NCBI RefSeq assembly: GCF_002019605.1
Contig: NZ_KV917368.1
Coordinates: 4,819,070-4,883,069, forward strand
Origin: Alkalihalobacterium alkalinitrilicum
GTDB lineage: Bacteria > Bacillota > Bacilli > Bacillales > Bacillaceae_F
Length of the DNA stretch: 64,000 nucleotides
Reading direction: 5' to 3'
Shown here: piece by piece, positions 7,024-17,586 of the stretch
How the letters are laid out: every line of letters starts with the position of its first letter
Numbering within the stretch: position 1 is the first letter of the stretch
Notes under the pieces: generated by a model
Seen by the model: the letters and a program-made list of their open reading frames with translations, nothing else
Databases searched by the model: none
What the model was told of the DNA's origin: nothing
Program-made: the position numbers and the translations under genes

Positions 7024-8364
7024 ATGTTTAAAAAGGTATTGATTGCCAATCGAGGCGAGATTGCAGTTCGCGTCATTCGTGCTTGTAAAGAATTAGGAAT
7101 TGAGACAGTAGCTGTTTTTTCAGAAGCGGATAAAGAAGCTTTACACGTTCATTTAGCAGATGAAGCATACTGCATTGGACCGCACCTTTCTAGTAAAAGT
7201 TACTTAAATATGATTAACCTTTTGAGTGTTGCCGTAAGTACTGGAGCAGATGCCATTCACCCAGGATACGGTTTCCTAGCTGAAAATGCTGATTTTGCAG
7301 AGAAGTGTGCTGAGCATAACATTACTTTTATCGGTCCTTCACCAGAAGCGATCAATAAAATGGGTGCAAAAGCTGTAGCTCGTGACACGATGCAAGCAGC
7401 AGGTGTTCCAATTGTTCCAGGTACTGATGGAATTATAGAAAATATCGATGATGCACTCGTTACTGCTAGAGATATTGGTTTCCCTGTAATGGTTAAAGCT
7501 ACAGCAGGTGGTGGCGGTAAAGGAATGCGTGTCGCTCAGACAGAAGCTGATTTACAAAAAGCGATTTCCATGGCACAGCAAGAAGCTGAAACCGCTTTCG
7601 GTAACCCAGGTGTTTATTTAGAGAAATTCGTTGAAGAACCACGTCACGTTGAAATCCAAATTATCGGTGATAGTTTTGGAAACGTTGTTCATTTAGGAGA
7701 GCGTGATTGCTCTATCCAACGTAGACACCAAAAATTAATTGAAGAAGCTCCATCACCAGCGCTTGACGAAGACCTTCGTGCAAAAATGGGTGAAGCTGCA
7801 CTTAAAGCAGCGCAAGCGGTTAGCTACTGTGGTGCTGGAACGGTCGAGTTTTTATTAGACAAGCATAAGAACTTCTATTTTATGGAAATGAATACTCGTA
7901 TTCAAGTTGAGCATCCTGTATCTGAATTAGTAACAGGGGTAGACTTAATAAAGGAACAAATTTTAGTTGCAAGTGGTAAAAAACTATCATTCACACAAGA
8001 AGAAATTCAAATTGACGGATGGTCGATAGAGTGTCGTATCAATGCAGAAAATCCAGATAAAAACTTTATGCCATCACCTGGAAAAATAGAAATGTACTTA
8101 CCGCCAGGAGGATTAGGTGTTCGTGTTGATAGTGCCGTATACCCAGGTTATACGATTACACCTTTCTATGATTCAATGATTGCAAAGCTTATCGTTCATG
8201 GTAGAACTCGTGAGGAAGCTATTGCAAGAATGAAACGAGCACTTAATGAATTCGTAATTGATGGTGTGGAAACAACGATCCCGTTCCACCTTCGATTATT
8301 AGAACATCCAGATTTCATTTCTGGCAACTTTAATACAAAGTTTTTAGAAAAAAACAAAGTATAA
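7024..8364 (+). CDS. accC: Biotin carboxylase subunit of acyl-CoA (propionyl-CoA) carboxylase
   Basis: ATP-grasp biotin carboxylase, 446 aa, full length for a stand-alone AccC/PccA-type subunit. It opens with the conserved [20 protein letters not shown] and has [10 protein letters not shown], the ATP-binding glycine loop [12 protein letters not shown], the catalytic [12 protein letters not shown] segment and [14 protein letters not shown]. It carboxylates biotin on the separate carrier protein encoded two genes downstream. RBS AAAGGGTGAGAG precedes the ATG. Context (carboxyltransferase, mutA, mutB, meaB) argues for propionyl-CoA rather than acetyl-CoA carboxylation; a dedicated acetyl-CoA carboxylase presumably lies elsewhere in the genome. 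Confidence 0.92.
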   Translation: MFKKVLIANRGEIAVRVIRACKELGIETVAVFSEADKEALHVHLADEAYCIGPHLSSKSYLNMINLLSVAVSTGADAIHPGYGFLAENADFAEKCAEHNITFIGPSPEAINKMGAKAVARDTMQAAGVPIVPGTDGIIENIDDALVTARDIGFPVMVKATAGGGGKGMRVAQTEADLQKAISMAQQEAETAFGNPGVYLEKFVEEPRHVEIQIIGDSFGNVVHLGERDCSIQRRHQKLIEEAPSPALDEDLRAKMGEAALKAAQAVSYCGAGTVEFLLDKHKNFYFMEMNTRIQVEHPVSELVTGVDLIKEQILVASGKKLSFTQEEIQIDGWSIECRINAENPDKNFMPSPGKIEMYLPPGGLGVRVDSAVYPGYTITPFYDSMIAKLIVHGRTREEAIARMKRALNEFVIDGVETTIPFHLRLLEHPDFISGNFNTKFLEKNKV

Positions 8365-8411
8365 CAAGTTGCTATAAATGTCGACCGTCTTAAAAAGTAG
8401 GTGAGTTGAAA

Positions 8412-9044
8412 TTGACACAACGATCGACAAAAGAGCGAATTACGGAAGCTGCTCTTCATTTGTTTGAAGAAAACGGCTTCCATGCAGTAACGGTCGATAA
8501 GATTGCGAGAGCAAGTGGTACATCCAAGGGTGGTTTTTATCACAATTTTAAATCAAAAGATGAACTGCTATACACAATTCATGACTCATTTATAACGTAT
8601 GTACTAGATAAAGCAGAGGAAGCCTATCAAACGTATAACACTCCAGCAGAAATCTTATACGAAACGGTTAAATCGTTTGTTATGATGTTTGATATGTATC
8701 GGCCACACGTTACTGTTTTTTATCAAGAAAGCTTGTACTTATCAGCTGATTATTTTCAATCGATTAAACATAAGCGAGATCGTTATAAAGAAATGATGTT
8801 TAAAGTGGTTCGAGAAGGAATTGACCAAGGGGAGTTTCGTCCAGAGCTACCTGTACCGATCACATCGATGGGGATATTCGGGATGATTAACTGGACATAC
8901 AAATGGTATAAATCCAATGGACGTTATTCAATAGAAGAAATTGCAACAATATATGCAGATTTCGTTATGCATTCAATTCTTACAAAAGATACTCTTGAAA
9001 AACCAGAGTATCAACGATTTTTCTTGAAAAATCAACCAAACTAA
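8412..9044 (+). CDS. TetR-family transcriptional repressor of the operon
   Basis: TetR regulator, about 210 aa. The N-terminal helix-turn-helix (KERITEAALHLFEENGFHAVTVDKIARASGTSKGGFYHNFKSK) is textbook for the family and spans residues 8-50; the rest is the ligand-binding domain. An in-frame TTG at 8406 abuts the ribosome binding site AGGTGAG, so the TTG at 8412, 6 nt downstream of it, is the likely start. It is embedded between the biotin carboxylase and biotin carrier genes, and a matching dyad lies at the operon promoter (6965-6980), which together suggest autoregulation. Fatty-acid degradation regulators of Bacillus are often of this type; the effector is unknown. Confidence 0.88.
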   Translation: MTQRSTKERITEAALHLFEENGFHAVTVDKIARASGTSKGGFYHNFKSKDELLYTIHDSFITYVLDKAEEAYQTYNTPAEILYETVKSFVMMFDMYRPHVTVFYQESLYLSADYFQSIKHKRDRYKEMMFKVVREGIDQGEFRPELPVPITSMGIFGMINWTYKWYKSNGRYSIEEIATIYADFVMHSILTKDTLEKPEYQRFFLKNQPN

Positions 9045-9066
9045 AAAATATTAAGGAGTGTTTTAC

Positions 9067-9546
9067 ATGTTAAAAATTACTGATCTTAAAGAACTTATCC
9101 GTGCGGTGGACCGTTCAACGATTACAGAGTTAACAATTAAAGGGGAAGGTAAACAAGAAGTTACAATCAAACGTGGAACAGCAACAGAATTTGTAGCACC
9201 AGCAGAAGCAGTTACTTCAGCACCAGCACCTACTCCAGCACCAGTAGCAGTAGCACCAGTGAAAGACGAAAAACAACCTGAAGCACAAGCACCAGCTGTA
9301 GAAGATGCAAATCTACAGAAAATCGTATCGCCAATGGTAGGAACGTTTTACGCATCTCCATCTCCAGATGCAGATCCATACGTAAAAGCTGGCGATAAAG
9401 TAACTCCAGACAGTGTTGTTTGTATCGTTGAAGCGATGAAATTAATGAATGAGTTAGAAGCAGAAATTAGCGGTGAAGTTGTTGAAGTATTAGTAGAAAA
9501 CGGCCAATTAGTAGAATACGGTCAACCTTTATTCCTCGTAAAATAA
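9067..9546 (+). CDS. Biotin carboxyl carrier protein
   Basis: Biotinyl carrier of the acyl-CoA carboxylase, 159 aa from the ATG at 9067, chosen because AAGGAG ends 9 nt before it; an in-frame GTG at 9058 overlaps the ribosome binding site region. An N-terminal AccB-like part (about 45 residues) is joined by an Ala/Pro-rich flexible linker (about residues 48-80) to the biotinyl domain with the EAMKLMN motif; the biotinylated Lys is residue 125. It moves carboxybiotin between the AccC subunit and the carboxyltransferase encoded 47 nt downstream. Confidence 0.9.
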   Translation: MLKITDLKELIRAVDRSTITELTIKGEGKQEVTIKRGTATEFVAPAEAVTSAPAPTPAPVAVAPVKDEKQPEAQAPAVEDANLQKIVSPMVGTFYASPSPDADPYVKAGDKVTPDSVVCIVEAMKLMNELEAEISGEVVEVLVENGQLVEYGQPLFLVK

Positions 9547-9593
9547 GCTTAATTTGCAAAAGATAAATACCGAACAGAATGGAGGAATAGACG

Positions 9594-11144
9594 ATGGACA
9601 TGTTTGATAAAATCGAAATTATGGAAGATCGCCGCGAGAAAGTTAAACTTGGTGGTGGTGAAGATCGTATTGAATCTCAACATGCTAAAGGTAAGTTAAC
9701 AGCTCGTGAGCGTATTGACCTACTTCTTGATGAAGATACATTTGTAGAAATCAACCCTTTTACTGAAACGAGAAGTGTTGAATTTGGTATGGCAGAAGCT
9801 CCTGGTGAAGGGGTTGTGACTGGTTACGGTAAGATTGATGGTCGCTTAGTTTTTCTTTTCGCCCAAGATTTCACTGTATTTGGTGGAGCACTAGGAGAAA
9901 TGCATGCTCAAAAGATTGCAAAAGTCATGGACTTAGCAGCTGAAAACGGTGCGCCATTCATTGGTTTAAATGACTCAGGTGGTGCGCGTATTCAAGAAGG
10001 TGTGCTATCTCTGGATGGTTATGGTCATATTTTTTACCGTAACTCGATTTATTCAGGTGTAATACCGCAAATCTCCGTTATTATGGGACCTTGTGCAGGA
10101 GGAGCTGTATATTCTCCAGCAATAACAGATTTTGTGTTCATGGTAGAAAAAACAAGTCAAATGTTCATTACGGGTCCAAAAGTAATTGAAAGTGTGACAG
10201 GTGCAAAGATTAATGCAGAAGACTTGGGTGGTGCGCGTGTTCATTCATCAGTAAGTGGTAATGCTCATTTTACAGCTACTTCAGAAGAAGAAGTTCTAGA
10301 GGATGTTCGTAAATTAGTAAGTTATTTACCACCAAATAATGAACAAAAACCGCCTACTGTAGATCCTAAAGAGAAGAAGCCAATCAATGAAAGAGTTGAT
10401 GAGCTAATTGATGCAGTTCCTGTTGACGGAACAAAAGTGTACGATGTTCGCAAAGTTCTCAACTTAATTCTTGATGATGGTGAATTCATGGAAGTTCAAC
10501 CGAAATTCGCTAAAAACATTGTGAATGGTTTTGGTCGTATTAATGGAGAAACAGTAGGAATTGTAGCGAACAATCCAAAAATGATGGCTGGAGGACTTGA
10601 TATTGACTCCTCTGATAAATGTGCTCGTTTCATTCGTTTCTGTGATTGCTTTAACATTCCGATCATTACGTTTGAAGATGTAAGTGGCTTTATTCCAGGT
10701 GTTCAACAAGAACACGGTGGAATTATCCGTCACGGTGCGAAAATCTTATACGCATATTCTGAAGCAACTGTTCCGAAGATTACTGTGATCCTTCGTAAAG
10801 CGTTTGGTGGTGCATATGTTGCCCTTAACAGTAAAGCAATTGGTGCCGACTTAGTATTTGCATGGCCGAATGCAGAAATTGCCGTAATGGGTCCTGAAGG
10901 AGCAGCGAACATCATTTTTGCAAAAGAAATCCGCGAGAGTGCTGACCCAGAAGCAACAAGAGCGGCAAAAATTCAAGAATATCGTGAACGATTTGCAAAT
11001 CCGTATGTTGCAGCAGCTAATGGTATCGTTGATGACGTTATCGATCCTCGCGACACACGAAAAAGTTTAGCAAATGCTTTAGATATGTTGAAAAACAAGA
11101 AGAAATCATTACCGAAGAAAAAGCACGGAAATATCCCGCTATAA
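9594..11144 (+). CDS. Acyl-CoA carboxylase carboxyltransferase (propionyl-CoA carboxylase beta type)
   Basis: Crotonase-fold carboxyltransferase with fused N and C halves, 516 aa, normal for PccB/YqjD-type subunits. It shows HAKGKLTARERIDLLLD, the oxyanion-hole glycines in GPCAGGAVYSPA (N half) and RKAFGGAYVAL (C half), and WPNAEIAVMGPEGAANIIF. From memory of the family, the residue after GGAY helps select acyl chain length: Asp in Streptomyces PccB, here Val, as in methylmalonyl-CoA decarboxylase-like and Bacillus YqjD-type enzymes. The neighbouring methylmalonyl-CoA mutase genes still favour propionyl-CoA as substrate. RBS TGGAGGAAT precedes ATG. Confidence 0.88.
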   Translation: MDMFDKIEIMEDRREKVKLGGGEDRIESQHAKGKLTARERIDLLLDEDTFVEINPFTETRSVEFGMAEAPGEGVVTGYGKIDGRLVFLFAQDFTVFGGALGEMHAQKIAKVMDLAAENGAPFIGLNDSGGARIQEGVLSLDGYGHIFYRNSIYSGVIPQISVIMGPCAGGAVYSPAITDFVFMVEKTSQMFITGPKVIESVTGAKINAEDLGGARVHSSVSGNAHFTATSEEEVLEDVRKLVSYLPPNNEQKPPTVDPKEKKPINERVDELIDAVPVDGTKVYDVRKVLNLILDDGEFMEVQPKFAKNIVNGFGRINGETVGIVANNPKMMAGGLDIDSSDKCARFIRFCDCFNIPIITFEDVSGFIPGVQQEHGGIIRHGAKILYAYSEATVPKITVILRKAFGGAYVALNSKAIGADLVFAWPNAEIAVMGPEGAANIIFAKEIRESADPEATRAAKIQEYRERFANPYVAAANGIVDDVIDPRDTRKSLANALDMLKNKKKSLPKKKHGNIPL

Positions 11145-11260
11145 AAGAAAGAATAGTAGGGTAGGAGTGGGACTATAGATTGTACGACTTTTTAGAGATA
11201 GATAAAGTGGAGAGAGCCGACTTGGATCGGACGGAGTAAACGATTGATCATTTCCATAGC

Positions 11261-11335
11261 CGTTCAAAAGAAAAAATGGACGAAGTCGATTGGCTTCATC
11301 CTCGTTTTATAGTAACAAGAATGAACTTTTGAACG
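11261..11335 (+). other. Intercistronic stem-loop before mutA
   Basis: In the 231-nt gap between the carboxyltransferase and mutA, CGTTCAAAAG (11261-11270) pairs perfectly with CTTTTGAACG (11326-11335) and encloses a second stem, GGACGAAG (11278-11285) with CTTCATCC (11294-11301, one mismatch). There is no T run, so it is not an obvious terminator; a processing or stability element fits. I looked for a cobalamin riboswitch here and saw no B12 box. Confidence 0.45.
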
Positions 11336-11375
11336 ATCTTAAAAAGAAGGGAGAGAGCGGTAAGTATTCATTGGA

Positions 11376-13496
11376 GTGCTTACCGCAACTATTATGGGTG
11401 ATAAAAAAGCGTTAGAACCATTTTGGGAATTTCCAATTCCGTCGTACGATGAATGGCGTGAAGTAACTGAAAAATCGTTAAAAGGTGCTTCTTTTGAAAA
11501 GAAATTAGTTACGAAGACGTATGAAGGAATTGCCTTACAACCGATGTATCAACAAAAAGATGCACAAGATTTACCATTTATTGATTCGCTTCCTGGTCAA
11601 AATCCATTTTTAAGAGGAGCAGGAGTAGTTCCTACGAAGGATAAAGCATGGGAGATTAGCCAAGAACTCACAGTTTCAACACCTAAGGAATTTAATCTTG
11701 CTGCGAAACACGACTTGTCTCGTGGTCAAACTGCACTTCATATCGTACTAGATGAAGTTACCAAGAAAAGGCTTCCTATTGAAGATGCGAAGGGGTTAGT
11801 AGGCCAATTAGGGTTAAATGTTGCAACAGTAGAAGATATGCAAGTTGCAATTGAAGATATTGATTTAGCCAATACCCCTGTTCATATCCATACTGGAGTC
11901 AATTCAGTTCCAGTTTTAGCAATATTATTAGGTGCGTTACAAAAGAATAATATTGAGGTTTCAAAACTTAATGGTGTAGTCGGAATGGACCCGATTGGCC
12001 AATTAGTTGAAAATGGTACGATCGATACAGCATTAGAGGAATGCTATAACGTAATGGCTGATGTCGTAAAATGGTCAAAAGAAAATACACCAGCTCTTCA
12101 AACAGTACTTGTGGAAGGAACTCCGTATCATAATGGTGGAAGCAGTGCGGTTGAGGAATTAGCATTTTCATTAGCTACTGGAGTTGAGTACTTACAGGCG
12201 TTAACTTCTCGTGGAGTGTCGATTCAAGATGCAGCAAAATCAATTCGGTTTGTTTTCTCAGTTGGCTCAGATTACTTTATGGAAATCGGTAAAATCCGTG
12301 CAGCTAGAATTCTTTGGTCTAAAATTGTTACCGCTTTCGGTGGAGAAGAAAGTGATGGACAGCTTTATATTCATGCCCGCACATCTTCATGGACGAAAAC
12401 AAAGTACGATCCTTATGTGAATATGTTAAGAAGTACGTCTGAAGCATTCGCAGCGGCTGTAGGTGGAGCCAACAGTATTCATGTAAGCCCGTTTGATGAG
12501 CCAATCCAAAAGTCAACCGCTTTTTCTCGTAGAATAGCACGTAACATTTCGATTATTTTGCAAGAAGAATCTCATATTGGTAAAACAGTAGACCCTGCTG
12601 GTGGCTCTTGGTATATCGAAGTATTAACGAATGAACTAGCTGAAAAGGCTTGGGCACTTTTCCAAAAAGTAGAAATGACTGGTGGGATTGTAACAGCATT
12701 ACATTCGGGATTACCACAACAGGAAGTTGCTGATACAAAAGCAAACCGTCTCAAAAATATTGAACAACGCAAAGATATTTTTGTCGGGACGAATATGTAT
12801 GCGAATACGACCGAAAAGACGATTGATGTATTGCCAGAAGATGATTCGGCTTATATTGAAAAACATGTTGCTGAAAAGTTGAAAGCAGGAGCTACGACGG
12901 TTCAATTTACAAATGAAACGAATGTTGTGGATCAAGCCATTCAATTTGCAGTTAACGGGGCAACAGTTGCCGAGCTCGCTACTGGATTAGGGCAAACGGA
13001 AGTAGCGTTAGCAATTGAGCCGATCGTTCCTAGCAGAGGAGCAGAGAAGTTTGAAGAAATTCGCCAAGCAAGTGAAACGTATGCGAAAGAACAAGGTGAG
13101 TCTGTTAAAGTATTTTTAGCAAATCTCGGACCTATTCCTAGTCATAAAGCTCGTGCTGACTTTACGGCAGGTTTCTTTGAAGTTGGTAGCTTTGAAGTAC
13201 TTCGTAATAATGGCTTTATGACAAGTTCTGAAGCGGCTCAAGCAGCTATTGATTCAAAGGCTAGTGTAGTAGTGATCTGTGGGAAAGATGAAAGTTATCA
13301 AGAGCAAGCTGCAGACATTATTAAAGCGATCAAGCAAGAAAACGAAGAGGTTACAGTGATGATCGCAGGGAAGCCAGCGGATGAAGACGAGGCGAACTAC
13401 CGTAACGCAGGTGTGGATGAATTCGTTCATATTCGATCTAACTGTTATGAAGTTCTAAGGAAGCTTCAAGTCGAGAAAGGAGTTGTTAAAGGATGA
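11376..13496 (+). CDS. mutA: Methylmalonyl-CoA mutase small subunit MutA
   Basis: Small, catalytically inactive subunit of heterodimeric adenosylcobalamin-dependent methylmalonyl-CoA mutase, 706 aa. The TIM-barrel substrate domain is followed by a C-terminal domain of the B12-binding fold in which the cobalt-ligating DxHxxG motif is absent, as usual for MutA. The GTG at 11376 and an in-frame ATG at 11394 are both possible starts; neither has an ideally spaced ribosome binding site (AAGGGAGAG lies about 20 nt before the GTG). Its end overlaps mutB by 4 nt (ATGA), which ensures coupled synthesis of the two subunits. Confidence 0.92.
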   Translation: MLTATIMGDKKALEPFWEFPIPSYDEWREVTEKSLKGASFEKKLVTKTYEGIALQPMYQQKDAQDLPFIDSLPGQNPFLRGAGVVPTKDKAWEISQELTVSTPKEFNLAAKHDLSRGQTALHIVLDEVTKKRLPIEDAKGLVGQLGLNVATVEDMQVAIEDIDLANTPVHIHTGVNSVPVLAILLGALQKNNIEVSKLNGVVGMDPIGQLVENGTIDTALEECYNVMADVVKWSKENTPALQTVLVEGTPYHNGGSSAVEELAFSLATGVEYLQALTSRGVSIQDAAKSIRFVFSVGSDYFMEIGKIRAARILWSKIVTAFGGEESDGQLYIHARTSSWTKTKYDPYVNMLRSTSEAFAAAVGGANSIHVSPFDEPIQKSTAFSRRIARNISIILQEESHIGKTVDPAGGSWYIEVLTNELAEKAWALFQKVEMTGGIVTALHSGLPQQEVADTKANRLKNIEQRKDIFVGTNMYANTTEKTIDVLPEDDSAYIEKHVAEKLKAGATTVQFTNETNVVDQAIQFAVNGATVAELATGLGQTEVALAIEPIVPSRGAEKFEEIRQASETYAKEQGESVKVFLANLGPIPSHKARADFTAGFFEVGSFEVLRNNGFMTSSEAAQAAIDSKASVVVICGKDESYQEQAADIIKAIKQENEEVTVMIAGKPADEDEANYRNAGVDEFVHIRSNCYEVLRKLQVEKGVVKG

Positions 13497-15685
13497 CGAA
13501 GCCGGATTTCACAAGTATATCTTTTACCGCAGAAAAACCTTCTTCTAATTTAGACAACTGGCGCCAGCAAGCGGAGCAAACGACTGGAGCTTCATTAGAA
13601 GAACTAACATTTCATACGACCGAAAAAATCGATGTAAAACCACTTTATACAAAAGAAGATACAGAAGGTATGAAGCATCTTGACTATGTGGCCGGGATTG
13701 CACCATTTTTCCGTGGGCCATATCCTGCGATGTATAAAGCGCGCCCATGGACAGTCCGCCAATATGCTGGGTTTTCTACAGCGGAAGAAAGTAATGCCTT
13801 TTATAGACGTAACTTAGCGGCTGGACAAAAAGGTTTATCGATTGCGTTTGATTTAGCGACTCACCGTGGTTATGATTCTGACCATCCGCGTGTTGTCGGT
13901 GACGTAGGTAAAGCAGGGGTTGCCGTAGATTCGATCTTAGATATGAAAATCTTATTTGATGGCATTCCGCTCGATCAAATGTCAGTTTCAATGACAATGA
14001 ACGGTGCGGTTCTTCCAGTTATGGCCTTTTATATCGTTGCTGCAGAAGAACAAGGGGTAGCACAAGAACTTCTTTCTGGGACGATCCAAAATGATATTTT
14101 AAAAGAATACATGGTACGTAATACGTATATTTATGGACCTGAAATGTCGATGAAAATCATCGCAGACATTTTTGAGTATACATCCAAATATATGCCGAAA
14201 TTTAATAGTATTAGTATTTCGGGTTACCACATGCAAGAAGCAGGTGCAACTGCTGATATCGAATTAGGTTATACATTAGCTGATGGTTTAGAATACGTTA
14301 AGACAGGCTTAAAAGCGGGTATCGATATTGATAAGTTCGCACCACGTTTATCGTTCTTCTGGGCCATCGGAATGAACTATTACATGGAAGTCGCAAAAAT
14401 GCGCGCAGGGCGTCTGATTTGGGCAAAACTAATGAAGCAGTTTAACCCGAAAAACGACAAGTCATTAGCTCTTCGTACACACTCACAAACATCGGGATGG
14501 AGCTTAACAGAGCAAGATCCATTTAATAATGTGACGCGTACATGCATTGAAGCGATGGCAGCTGCATTAGGGCATACACAATCGTTGCATACAAATGCAT
14601 TAGATGAAGCGATCGCTTTACCAACGGACTTCTCAGCTCGTATTGCTCGGAATACGCAACTATATCTTCAAGATGAAACAGGTATTTGTAATGTGTTAGA
14701 TCCTTGGGGTGGTTCGTATTACGTTGAGTCATTAACGGCAGAACTCGTTGAAAAAGCATGGGCTCACATTCAAGAAGTTGAAGAGCTTGGTGGAATGTCA
14801 AAAGCAATTGAGACGGGTCTTCCGAAAATGCGTATTGAAGAAGCTGCAGCAAGACGACAAGCGCATATTGACTCTGGAAAAGAATCGATTATCGGTGTAA
14901 ACAAATACCGTTTAGAAAAAGAAGATCCAATTGAAATTTTGGATATTGATAACACAGCAGTTCGTGAAGCACAACTTCGTCGACTTGAAAAATTAAGAGC
15001 TGAACGTGACCCACAAAAAGTCGAAGCAGCGTTAAACGCGATCACACAAGCAGCTGAAACGGGTAAAGGCAACTTACTTGAACTTGCTGTTGAAGCCGCT
15101 CGTGTACGTGCGAGCTTAGGTGAAATTTCTGATGCGATTGAAAAAGTAGCAGGAAGACATAAGGCGGTGATTAGGTCGATTAGTGGAGTATATAGTTCAG
15201 AGTTTGGTGATGCAGAACAAGTGAAAGTCGTTCGCACAATGACAGATGAGTTCGAAGAGCGTGAAGGACGTAGACCGAGGATTATGATTGCTAAGATGGG
15301 GCAAGATGGACATGATCGTGGGGCGAAGGTTATTTCGACTGCTTTTGCTGATTTAGGGTTTGATGTTGATATCGGACCACTTTTCCAAACTCCAGAAGAA
15401 GCTGCATTACAAGCGGTTGAAAATGATGTTCATGTATTAGGTGTAAGCTCACTAGCAGCTGGTCATAAAACACTTCTACCTCAAGTCGTTGCTGAATTAG
15501 AACGTCTTGGGCGAGGAGATATTGCTGTCGTAATTGGTGGGGTTATCCCAGCTCAAGATTATGATTACTTGAAAGAAAAAGGAGCTGCCGCTATTTTTGG
15601 ACCAGGTACAGTTATTCCAGTTGCAGCTGAAAAAGTGTTAGTTGAAGTGAATCGTAGACTAGGTTACGAGGATCACAATGAGTAA
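13493..15685 (+). CDS. mutB: Methylmalonyl-CoA mutase large (catalytic) subunit MutB
   Basis: Adenosylcobalamin-dependent isomerase converting (R)-methylmalonyl-CoA to succinyl-CoA, 730 aa, full length. The N-terminal TIM barrel includes [18 protein letters not shown] and the [19 protein letters not shown] active-site segment; the C-terminal cobalamin domain has the DxHxxG motif [12 protein letters not shown], with the cobalt-ligating His at residue 607, and later GGVIP. It overlaps mutA by 4 nt and meaB by 8 nt. It channels propionyl-CoA from odd-chain fatty acids or branched amino acids into the TCA cycle. Confidence 0.96.
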   Translation: MTKPDFTSISFTAEKPSSNLDNWRQQAEQTTGASLEELTFHTTEKIDVKPLYTKEDTEGMKHLDYVAGIAPFFRGPYPAMYKARPWTVRQYAGFSTAEESNAFYRRNLAAGQKGLSIAFDLATHRGYDSDHPRVVGDVGKAGVAVDSILDMKILFDGIPLDQMSVSMTMNGAVLPVMAFYIVAAEEQGVAQELLSGTIQNDILKEYMVRNTYIYGPEMSMKIIADIFEYTSKYMPKFNSISISGYHMQEAGATADIELGYTLADGLEYVKTGLKAGIDIDKFAPRLSFFWAIGMNYYMEVAKMRAGRLIWAKLMKQFNPKNDKSLALRTHSQTSGWSLTEQDPFNNVTRTCIEAMAAALGHTQSLHTNALDEAIALPTDFSARIARNTQLYLQDETGICNVLDPWGGSYYVESLTAELVEKAWAHIQEVEELGGMSKAIETGLPKMRIEEAAARRQAHIDSGKESIIGVNKYRLEKEDPIEILDIDNTAVREAQLRRLEKLRAERDPQKVEAALNAITQAAETGKGNLLELAVEAARVRASLGEISDAIEKVAGRHKAVIRSISGVYSSEFGDAEQVKVVRTMTDEFEEREGRRPRIMIAKMGQDGHDRGAKVISTAFADLGFDVDIGPLFQTPEEAALQAVENDVHVLGVSSLAAGHKTLLPQVVAELERLGRGDIAVVIGGVIPAQDYDYLKEKGAAAIFGPGTVIPVAAEKVLVEVNRRLGYEDHNE

Positions 15686-16808
15686 CGAAAAATCAAGACC
15701 AGAATGGGTAACAAATCAAGCTGAAGGCTATGCTAGTCACTACCTTAAAGGAATTGAAGGGGGACATGACGGTATGAGCAATGATAAAAAAACGGTGACA
15801 GGGAACCAATTTCCTCGTCGCCGTCAGCTTTCAGTTGACGACTATGTTGCGGGGGTTCTTGAAGGAAATAGGGCAATAATAGCTCAAGCGATCACATTAG
15901 TGGAAAGTAATTCACAAAAGCATATCCAACTCGGTCAAGAAGTGTTAAAGAAATTAATGCCTTACACTGGGAACTCCGTTCGAATAGGGTTTACTGGTGT
16001 CCCTGGGGCAGGAAAAAGTACACTTATTGAATCCTTTGGTACGATGTTATGTGACCAAGGTCATAAAGTGGCAGTTTTAGCGGTAGATCCATCGAGTAGT
16101 TTATCAAAGGGGAGCATACTCGGTGATAAAACGAGAATGGAACAACTATCAAGACATCAAAATGCTTACGTTCGTCCATCACCAGCGGGAGGAACATTAG
16201 GTGGTGTCGCCAGAAAAAGCCGCGAGACACTACTTATTTGTGAAGCGGCTGGATATGATGTCATCATAGTAGAAACCGTTGGCGTTGGACAAAGTGAAAT
16301 TACCGTTCGTTCGATGGTCGATTTCTTTCTTGTAATCATGTTGACTGGTGCTGGTGATGAATTACAAGGCATGAAAAAAGGCGTGATGGAAATTGCTGAT
16401 GCGATTTTCATAAATAAAGCGGATGGCAATAATAAGCAAGCGGCTTTGACTGCGAGAGCAGAATATAATCGTTTATTACACTTTCTGCAGCCCGCCACCC
16501 AAGGGTGGGAAACGAAAGCCTATACAGTCTCAGCTTTAACTGGTGAAGGTGTCCCAAATATTTGGGAAGTAATCCAACAATACGAACAAGATACGAAGGC
16601 ATCAGGAGTGTTTGACGAACGCAGGAAACAGCAGATGTTAGACTGGGTAAGAACGTTAATCGACGATCAGCTAAAAACACGGTTCTACCAAAATGAACAG
16701 GTGAAAGAAAATTTGCCTACCATTGAAAAGTTACTAATCAATGGTGAGACATCCCCAACACTAGCTGTTCAAACGTTATTAAAAATCTATGATGAAGGTA
16801 CTATCTAA
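15678..16808 (+). CDS. meaB: Methylmalonyl-CoA mutase-associated GTPase MeaB
   Basis: G3E-type GTPase chaperone that loads and protects the cobalamin cofactor of MutAB, 376 aa. The P-loop GVPGAGKST lies near residue 107, DPSS follows switch I, and NKADG is the guanine-recognition motif. The first 32 residues are an extension with low conservation: a second start at residue 33 (15774) has AAGGGGGA upstream, while the ATG at 15678 has GAGGAT. Both starts look usable. It overlaps mutB by 8 nt and ends the operon; a terminator follows at 16826-16900. Confidence 0.93.
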   Translation: MSNEKSRPEWVTNQAEGYASHYLKGIEGGHDGMSNDKKTVTGNQFPRRRQLSVDDYVAGVLEGNRAIIAQAITLVESNSQKHIQLGQEVLKKLMPYTGNSVRIGFTGVPGAGKSTLIESFGTMLCDQGHKVAVLAVDPSSSLSKGSILGDKTRMEQLSRHQNAYVRPSPAGGTLGGVARKSRETLLICEAAGYDVIIVETVGVGQSEITVRSMVDFFLVIMLTGAGDELQGMKKGVMEIADAIFINKADGNNKQAALTARAEYNRLLHFLQPATQGWETKAYTVSALTGEGVPNIWEVIQQYEQDTKASGVFDERRKQQMLDWVRTLIDDQLKTRFYQNEQVKENLPTIEKLLINGETSPTLAVQTLLKIYDEGTI

Positions 16809-16825
16809 ATTGGATAAACCATGGT

Positions 16826-16900
16826 CTAGGCTCTTTACTGACAGACAATCATCCATACGATTGTATGTGAAGGTTAGGTCTTAAAGGGTCTAGTTTTTTT
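16826..16900 (+). terminator. Terminator of the propionate/methylmalonate operon
   Basis: CTAGGCTCTTTA (16826-16837) pairs along 12 bp, including two G-U pairs, with TAAAGGGTCTAG (16882-16893) and is followed by seven T residues. The 44-nt loop holds its own small hairpin, CATAC/GTATG. It starts 18 nt after the meaB stop codon. Confidence 0.65.
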
Positions 16901-16977
16901 GTTTTACAACTTTAAATTTAGTGAGATTTATCAAGCGTTGAGTGACGAGGTTGAAGGTGTTTTGGACTTTGCAAAGG

Positions 16978-17162
16978 ATTGACCGATCCCTAATTAATCA
17001 TTGTGACATAGATCAAGAAAAGCAGCGAAAAATACGGAGCATAAAAGAATCACTTGTGAAAAAGGGATAACCTTATTGGCTGAGGGGATTGAGCGAAAAG
17101 AAGAACTATTATATTGTAAAGATATCGGTATTGATTTAGCCCAAGGGTATTTTATAGGAAAC
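16978..17162 (+). pseudogene. Remnant of an EAL (c-di-GMP phosphodiesterase) domain
   Basis: Two adjoining frames give consecutive pieces of an EAL domain: IDRSLI...DQEKQRKIRSIKESLVKKG (16978-17066), then, after a one-base shift in the A run near 17060, ITLLAEGIERKEELL and IGIDLAQGYFIG (from 17064). These match the KIDRSFI, IAEGVE-EEL and LGCDYAQGY segments of the family's C-terminal third. There is no start codon, no EAL signature half and no downstream domain, so it is a decayed fragment of about 60 codons. The rest of 16901-17586 shows no gene. It would have encoded part of a c-di-GMP hydrolase. Confidence 0.65.
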
Positions 17163-17586
17163 CAAAAGCGTCTCCTGTATTCACCCCGTCCATTATCATC
17201 TGTAGGTCTGACATCGATTTGTCAGTCTTTTTCTTTTTTGAGTTCTATTTTTCATTTCTTTGTACGTATACTTTGATGAAAGTCTTCTTGGATAAGGCGA
17301 AAGTGTATCACGTTTAATTGGGGCTGTGACTCCCACTTCAAAGTACTCAGGAAGCAAGAAAGACAAAGTGTGGGATAAGAGCAAGTAACTGAATGAAGTT
17401 TACTTTAAAAGAGATATAATATGACAGGCAGGAGTTGAAGTATATTTGTCGAAGTATAATGATGTCGGAATTGTAAGAAGGAAAGTGATAATTGTTAGAT
17501 TTTGAAAACGTTCACAAAGTTAAGTACATAGAAGTACTTTGAGTAATTGTGGAAAGTATTAATCTATCTAAATAGGAGGAAGTTTG

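Noticed and set aside
11145-11375. Cobalamin riboswitch before mutA
   Set aside because: No B12-box or expected multi-stem core is seen; only one nested hairpin. The operon also starts 4 kb upstream.
14770-15237. Long antisense frame inside mutB (155 codons) and similar ones in mutA, meaB and the ATPase gene
   Set aside because: They lie opposite strongly supported genes, have Ser/Ala/Arg-rich compositions typical of reverse-complement codons and no ribosome binding sites.
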